The notes under the pieces are model-generated. The model did not search any database. It was given only the letters and a program-made list of their open reading frames with translations, and was not told where the DNA came from. From Thalassolituus sp. (GTDB lineage Bacteria > Pseudomonadota > Gammaproteobacteria > Pseudomonadales > Oceanobacteraceae), in NCBI GenBank assembly GCA_006212115.1, contig PDUK01000010.1, positions 1-55,281 of the forward strand: a stretch of 55,281 nt of DNA, read 5' to 3'. Position 1 is the stretch's first letter; every line of letters begins with the position of its first letter. The translations under genes and the position numbers were made by a program. Shown one piece after another: positions 53,201 to 55,281 of the stretch.

Positions 53201-55281
53201 AACATCACTGATTGAGCGTGCAGCGCAGATCGAAGCAGAACAGCTTCATCCCATTTATCAGGGTGAAGCGGCGAATGCGGTGTCGCCAGAAGCGATACGG
53301 AAATTCCTTTCATCAGGCATGGATTCACTTATCGAAGCCGATGAATTGCTGCTGACCTGGCAAGAGGAAGACCGTCCCGAAGTACTCGATACGATTCTGA
53401 CAGACTTATCCTCTGCGGCAGATGCTGCTAGCGAAGCGGGCCTGTTGACTGTAAAAGACATGGCCCTGGCTCTGCATCAGTTTTATCAGGGGGCGTTGGC
53501 TGCAGGTGTTCACCCTGAGCCGGATCTGGTGGCGTTCGCGAGTGATGCTCACGAAGATTTGCTGAATATGATGGACTGCCTTGCCGCCGGCCAGGACCTT
53601 CCTGATGTGTCTGAGACCATCCGTCGTGTTCTGGATTGGTCGTTTGCTACACCCGAGGTCTCGCCGACGGACGAAGAGGCTGGTGTTGATCACTCTCTCG
53701 AGTCATCGGCGGAACCGGTGGCTGAGGAAAGCTCGGTTACTCCGGAGGTGGAAGCAGAATTACCGCCTGTTCCTGATGTTGAGGAGCCTTCGCTGAGTGA
53801 GCTTGAGCCTGCAGATATTGAGGAACAAGAGGATGACATGATCCTCGATATTTTCCTCGAAGAAGCAGAGGAAATCACGGAAGCCGTCGAAGCTATCATG
53901 CAGAAGTGGGAGAAGTCCCCGGATGACCTGCTGCCTGTGGCGGAATTACAGCGTGAGCTACACACCCTGAAAGGTGGCGCGCGGATGGCTGAGCTGCCCG
54001 AAGTCGCCGACTTGTGCCATGAGCTGGAAACCCTCTATGAGCGTTTGAATGATGGTGTGATTGATCAGACGGTGGATACACTGCCTCTCGCTCAGAGCGC
54101 TCATGACCTGTTATTCACGCAGCTGCAGTCTGTTCGCAACGGTCAGGCACCGGAAAATCCGGAGCGTATGATCGAGGCACTGCAGGCCGCATCTGCGCTC
54201 TCTGCTCCAAAAACTGTATCGGATGAATCCCGAGCAGCTGACATCGATGCCAATACGATTCAGTCTGAAGCAGCCGATGAAAGTGACCGCGAGATCGTCA
54301 GTATTTTCCTCGAGGAAGCTGGCGAATTGATGGAGTCGCTGGATGAGGGCATAGAGCAGTGGAAGGTTGAACCGACCTCGCGCGCAGGGGCTGATGAGTT
54401 GCTGCGTGTTTTGCACACTTTAAAAGGTGGTGCTCGTCTGGCTGGGTTGTCCTTGATTGGCGATACTGCGCACAATTTCGAGGCTGACATACAAAAAGCA
54501 TTGACCCGTGATGCGCGTATTGACGAAACATTCTTTGCTCATCTTCATCAGCGTCAGGAAAACCTGCAGTCCAAGATCGATGATGTCGCCGAGTTACTGG
54601 ATGGCGATGGTGTACTGGTTCTGGGTGAAAAAGAACTGGTTATTGATGCACCCGTTCTCTCACAGGATGTCGATGTTATTCACACCTCCGAAGATAGCCA
54701 GATAGAAGAGACGGTTACGGAAGGCGATCACACGCCCTCCACAATTGAATCGCAGGTAGTGCCCTTACCAGGGACAGAAATAGAGACTGCGTCTCCGACT
54801 GCTCAGGCCCCGCAGACCGCGATGGCACAACAGCGCAAAGCCCCCACGGAGCTGGTCAAAGTATCGGCGGATCTGCTCGATAATCTGGTTAACCTTGCGG
54901 GTGAAACAGCCATCGGTCGTGGTCGTCTGGAAGAACAGGTCAGCGACTTTGCTGGTACGCTCTCTGAGATGGATCAGACCTTGGATCGTATGCGCGACCA
55001 GCTGCGCCGTCTGGATATCGAGACCGAAGCGCAAGTACTGTTCCGTCAGGAAAGACATGGTCCTGATTACGAGGATTTCGACCCTCTGGAAATGGACCGT
55101 TACTCTGCCATGCAGCAGTTATCGCGTGCTCTGATGGAGTCGGCCTCTGACTTGATCGATCTGAAGGAAACCCTTTCCGGTAAAACTCGTGATGCTGAAA
55201 CCTTGTTGTTGCAACAGAGCCGTGTGAACACGGAGCTGCAGGAAGGCCTGATGAAAACGCGCATGGTGCCGTTCCAGCGGA
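50274..55281 (+). CDS. chpA: ChpA, multi-domain chemotaxis histidine kinase (partial, 3' end beyond the window)
   Basis: At least 1669 residues are encoded before the window ends. Phosphotransfer-like domains have their key residue at H47 (LHQVHGTLQ), S347/T348 (a non-His site in ARSTMRQVADTM), H466 (LLHSIEGSLG), H698 (FHTLKGSGRM), H908 (LHTLKGSAHM), H1230 (LHTLKGGARM) and H1381 (LHTLKGGARL). Acidic linkers separate them. The last part is the CheA dimerisation domain (LVKVSADLLDNLVNLAGETA) running into the ATP-binding domain at LMKTRMVPFQ. The kinase end, CheW and receiver domains lie outside. It phosphorylates PilG and PilH. The ATG overlaps the pilK stop. Confidence 0.95.
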   Translation, partial: MSQDYIALEWVKGEIQDTLQQAQQSLEAYVEHPADRSRLRFCLSYLHQVHGTLQMVEFYGAALLAEEMEAVALALTEGSLTNEQDGLEVLMQAIIQLPHYLEHVKVGRRDLPVVLLPILNELRSTRGENFLSETSLFTPHVEHNSPLTGTQKNLFTQPNFAPWLRKTRQMLQAATLQLLQDRDVDLAKHYINKLFAKLNKSMGGTPQGIVWLPALAFSEWLLKQDSLPKSAKVLLRQLDQLLKTNLDKGVAAINRPPAEELMKNLLFYVARTDVRGDAIRLVQKRFRLSEALPNPEDAEEHAMGAGSDAMAGALTALIEEISTVKDELDQVVRGATERAPALTAARSTMRQVADTMGMLGLGMPRKVMQEQESALVSLIDGDADADADAQLVDVAGALLYVEASLNGMLRDGDTSRSGADSAMSDAQQAVLREARNVLEQVKDGVVSYIAHQWSTEKLQAVPQLLHSIEGSLGMIPMPRVAVLLSDLSAFIQQALLADRPAPEWGVMDMVAEVLSGVEYYLERYSDEANRTDIAIIERAENTLSQLMQRCGIQSDANEDLSDVELPEGFADDVVDVTSFSDALGLDDDLVVEPTAPPVMDVIDELADADVDSSIEEVTSDILDNTAQDFDSASEQRSQQAAEQISQQDLDDDLIDDEIIEVFLEEAEEVTDALAEFWPAFKSDASDNEALTTVRRSFHTLKGSGRMVQAGDVSELSWAVENMFNRILDETITINDDITAYVDQVIGLLPGLIEDFRLKRPASVDTKPLEEYAFAVADGNQPAHLPDSGSQQDDAPEHIAPAQESTVQEVAVQEDTEQDDSVQNSVSADEIVENEGEAGDTDVALDDISGASDSTDELIDDLDAERAGLLEIFIAEANGHLNQIDEFVVESRDTACGNVISDALQRALHTLKGSAHMAELAPLADVASVMEKLIKELRSYQLQNTPVLVDLLSDTAEALRSYLSVEQLMTLQDAPETTSLIERAAQIEAEQLHPIYQGEAANAVSPEAIRKFLSSGMDSLIEADELLLTWQEEDRPEVLDTILTDLSSAADAASEAGLLTVKDMALALHQFYQGALAAGVHPEPDLVAFASDAHEDLLNMMDCLAAGQDLPDVSETIRRVLDWSFATPEVSPTDEEAGVDHSLESSAEPVAEESSVTPEVEAELPPVPDVEEPSLSELEPADIEEQEDDMILDIFLEEAEEITEAVEAIMQKWEKSPDDLLPVAELQRELHTLKGGARMAELPEVADLCHELETLYERLNDGVIDQTVDTLPLAQSAHDLLFTQLQSVRNGQAPENPERMIEALQAASALSAPKTVSDESRAADIDANTIQSEAADESDREIVSIFLEEAGELMESLDEGIEQWKVEPTSRAGADELLRVLHTLKGGARLAGLSLIGDTAHNFEADIQKALTRDARIDETFFAHLHQRQENLQSKIDDVAELLDGDGVLVLGEKELVIDAPVLSQDVDVIHTSEDSQIEETVTEGDHTPSTIESQVVPLPGTEIETASPTAQAPQTAMAQQRKAPTELVKVSADLLDNLVNLAGETAIGRGRLEEQVSDFAGTLSEMDQTLDRMRDQLRRLDIETEAQVLFRQERHGPDYEDFDPLEMDRYSAMQQLSRALMESASDLIDLKETLSGKTRDAETLLLQQSRVNTELQEGLMKTRMVPFQR

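Overview
The window is a compact stretch of gammaproteobacterial chromosome. It shows no tRNA or rRNA gene, no CRISPR array, no insertion sequence and no phage genes. Gene content and order (rpmB-rpmG, mutM, coaD, aldehyde dehydrogenase/TetR, ubiE-ubiJ-ubiB-hisI-hisE-tatABC, a SutA-like gene, lptM-lysA-dapF, class I adenylate cyclase, pyrC'-pyrB-pyrR-ruvX-yqgE-tonB-gshB, pilGHIJK-chpA) resemble Pseudomonas and its marine relatives (Pseudomonadales/Oceanospirillales). I cannot place the organism at genus level without a search.

Layout. 1-1130: ribosomal proteins L28 (end) and L33, a terminator, and mutM. 1296-6078: a DEDDh exonuclease, an OsmC protein, a serine hydrolase, gamma-glutamyltransferase and coaD. 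6169-9147: four overlapping minus-strand genes, in transcription order a DUF4266 lipoprotein, a DUF3570 outer-membrane protein, a TlpA-like thioredoxin and an ApbE flavin transferase. 9254-10684: an exported aspartoacylase-like zinc enzyme. 10884-15594: an aldehyde dehydrogenase divergent from a TetR regulator, followed by a DUF3080 lipoprotein, an S1/P1 nuclease and a small exported protein. 15602-20757: tatCBA, hisE, hisI, ubiB, ubiJ and ubiE. 20962-25065: a DUF1145 protein, an OmpA-like porin, a two-component pair and a lipocalin. 25148-28975: tesA divergent from ybbA-ybbP. 28953-32032: an M48 protease with a long C-terminal extension, LemA, YdbL and YnbE. 32299-34024: a SutA-like protein, an exported DUF3047-like protein and a HAD phosphatase. 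34026-39843: DUF484, dapF, lysA, lptM and cyaA. 39907-45569: pyrimidine genes with ruvX, yqgE, tonB and gshB. 45916-end: the Pil-Chp chemosensory operon that controls type IV pili, with chpA cut off by the window edge.

Much of the window is conserved housekeeping: cell-envelope export (Tat), ubiquinone and histidine synthesis, the diaminopimelate/lysine branch, pyrimidine synthesis, cAMP and twitching control. The accessory parts lie mainly between mutM and the aldehyde dehydrogenase.

The strongest candidate for an undescribed system is the DUF4266-DUF3570-TlpA-ApbE cassette. It pairs an FMN transferase with two exported proteins of unknown function that carry SGAT/EGAT-type motifs resembling known FMN attachment sites, plus a Gly/Cys-rich lipoprotein tail. 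Other points of interest are a TetR-type palindrome exactly inside the promoter spacer of the aldehyde dehydrogenase gene, a terminator-like hairpin that buries the ggt ribosome-binding site, orphan YnbE-YdbL next to LemA/M48, a missing xerC between DUF484 and the HAD gene, a small tandem duplication that creates an upstream reading frame at dapF, and a dihydroorotase paralogue that has lost a metal-binding histidine.
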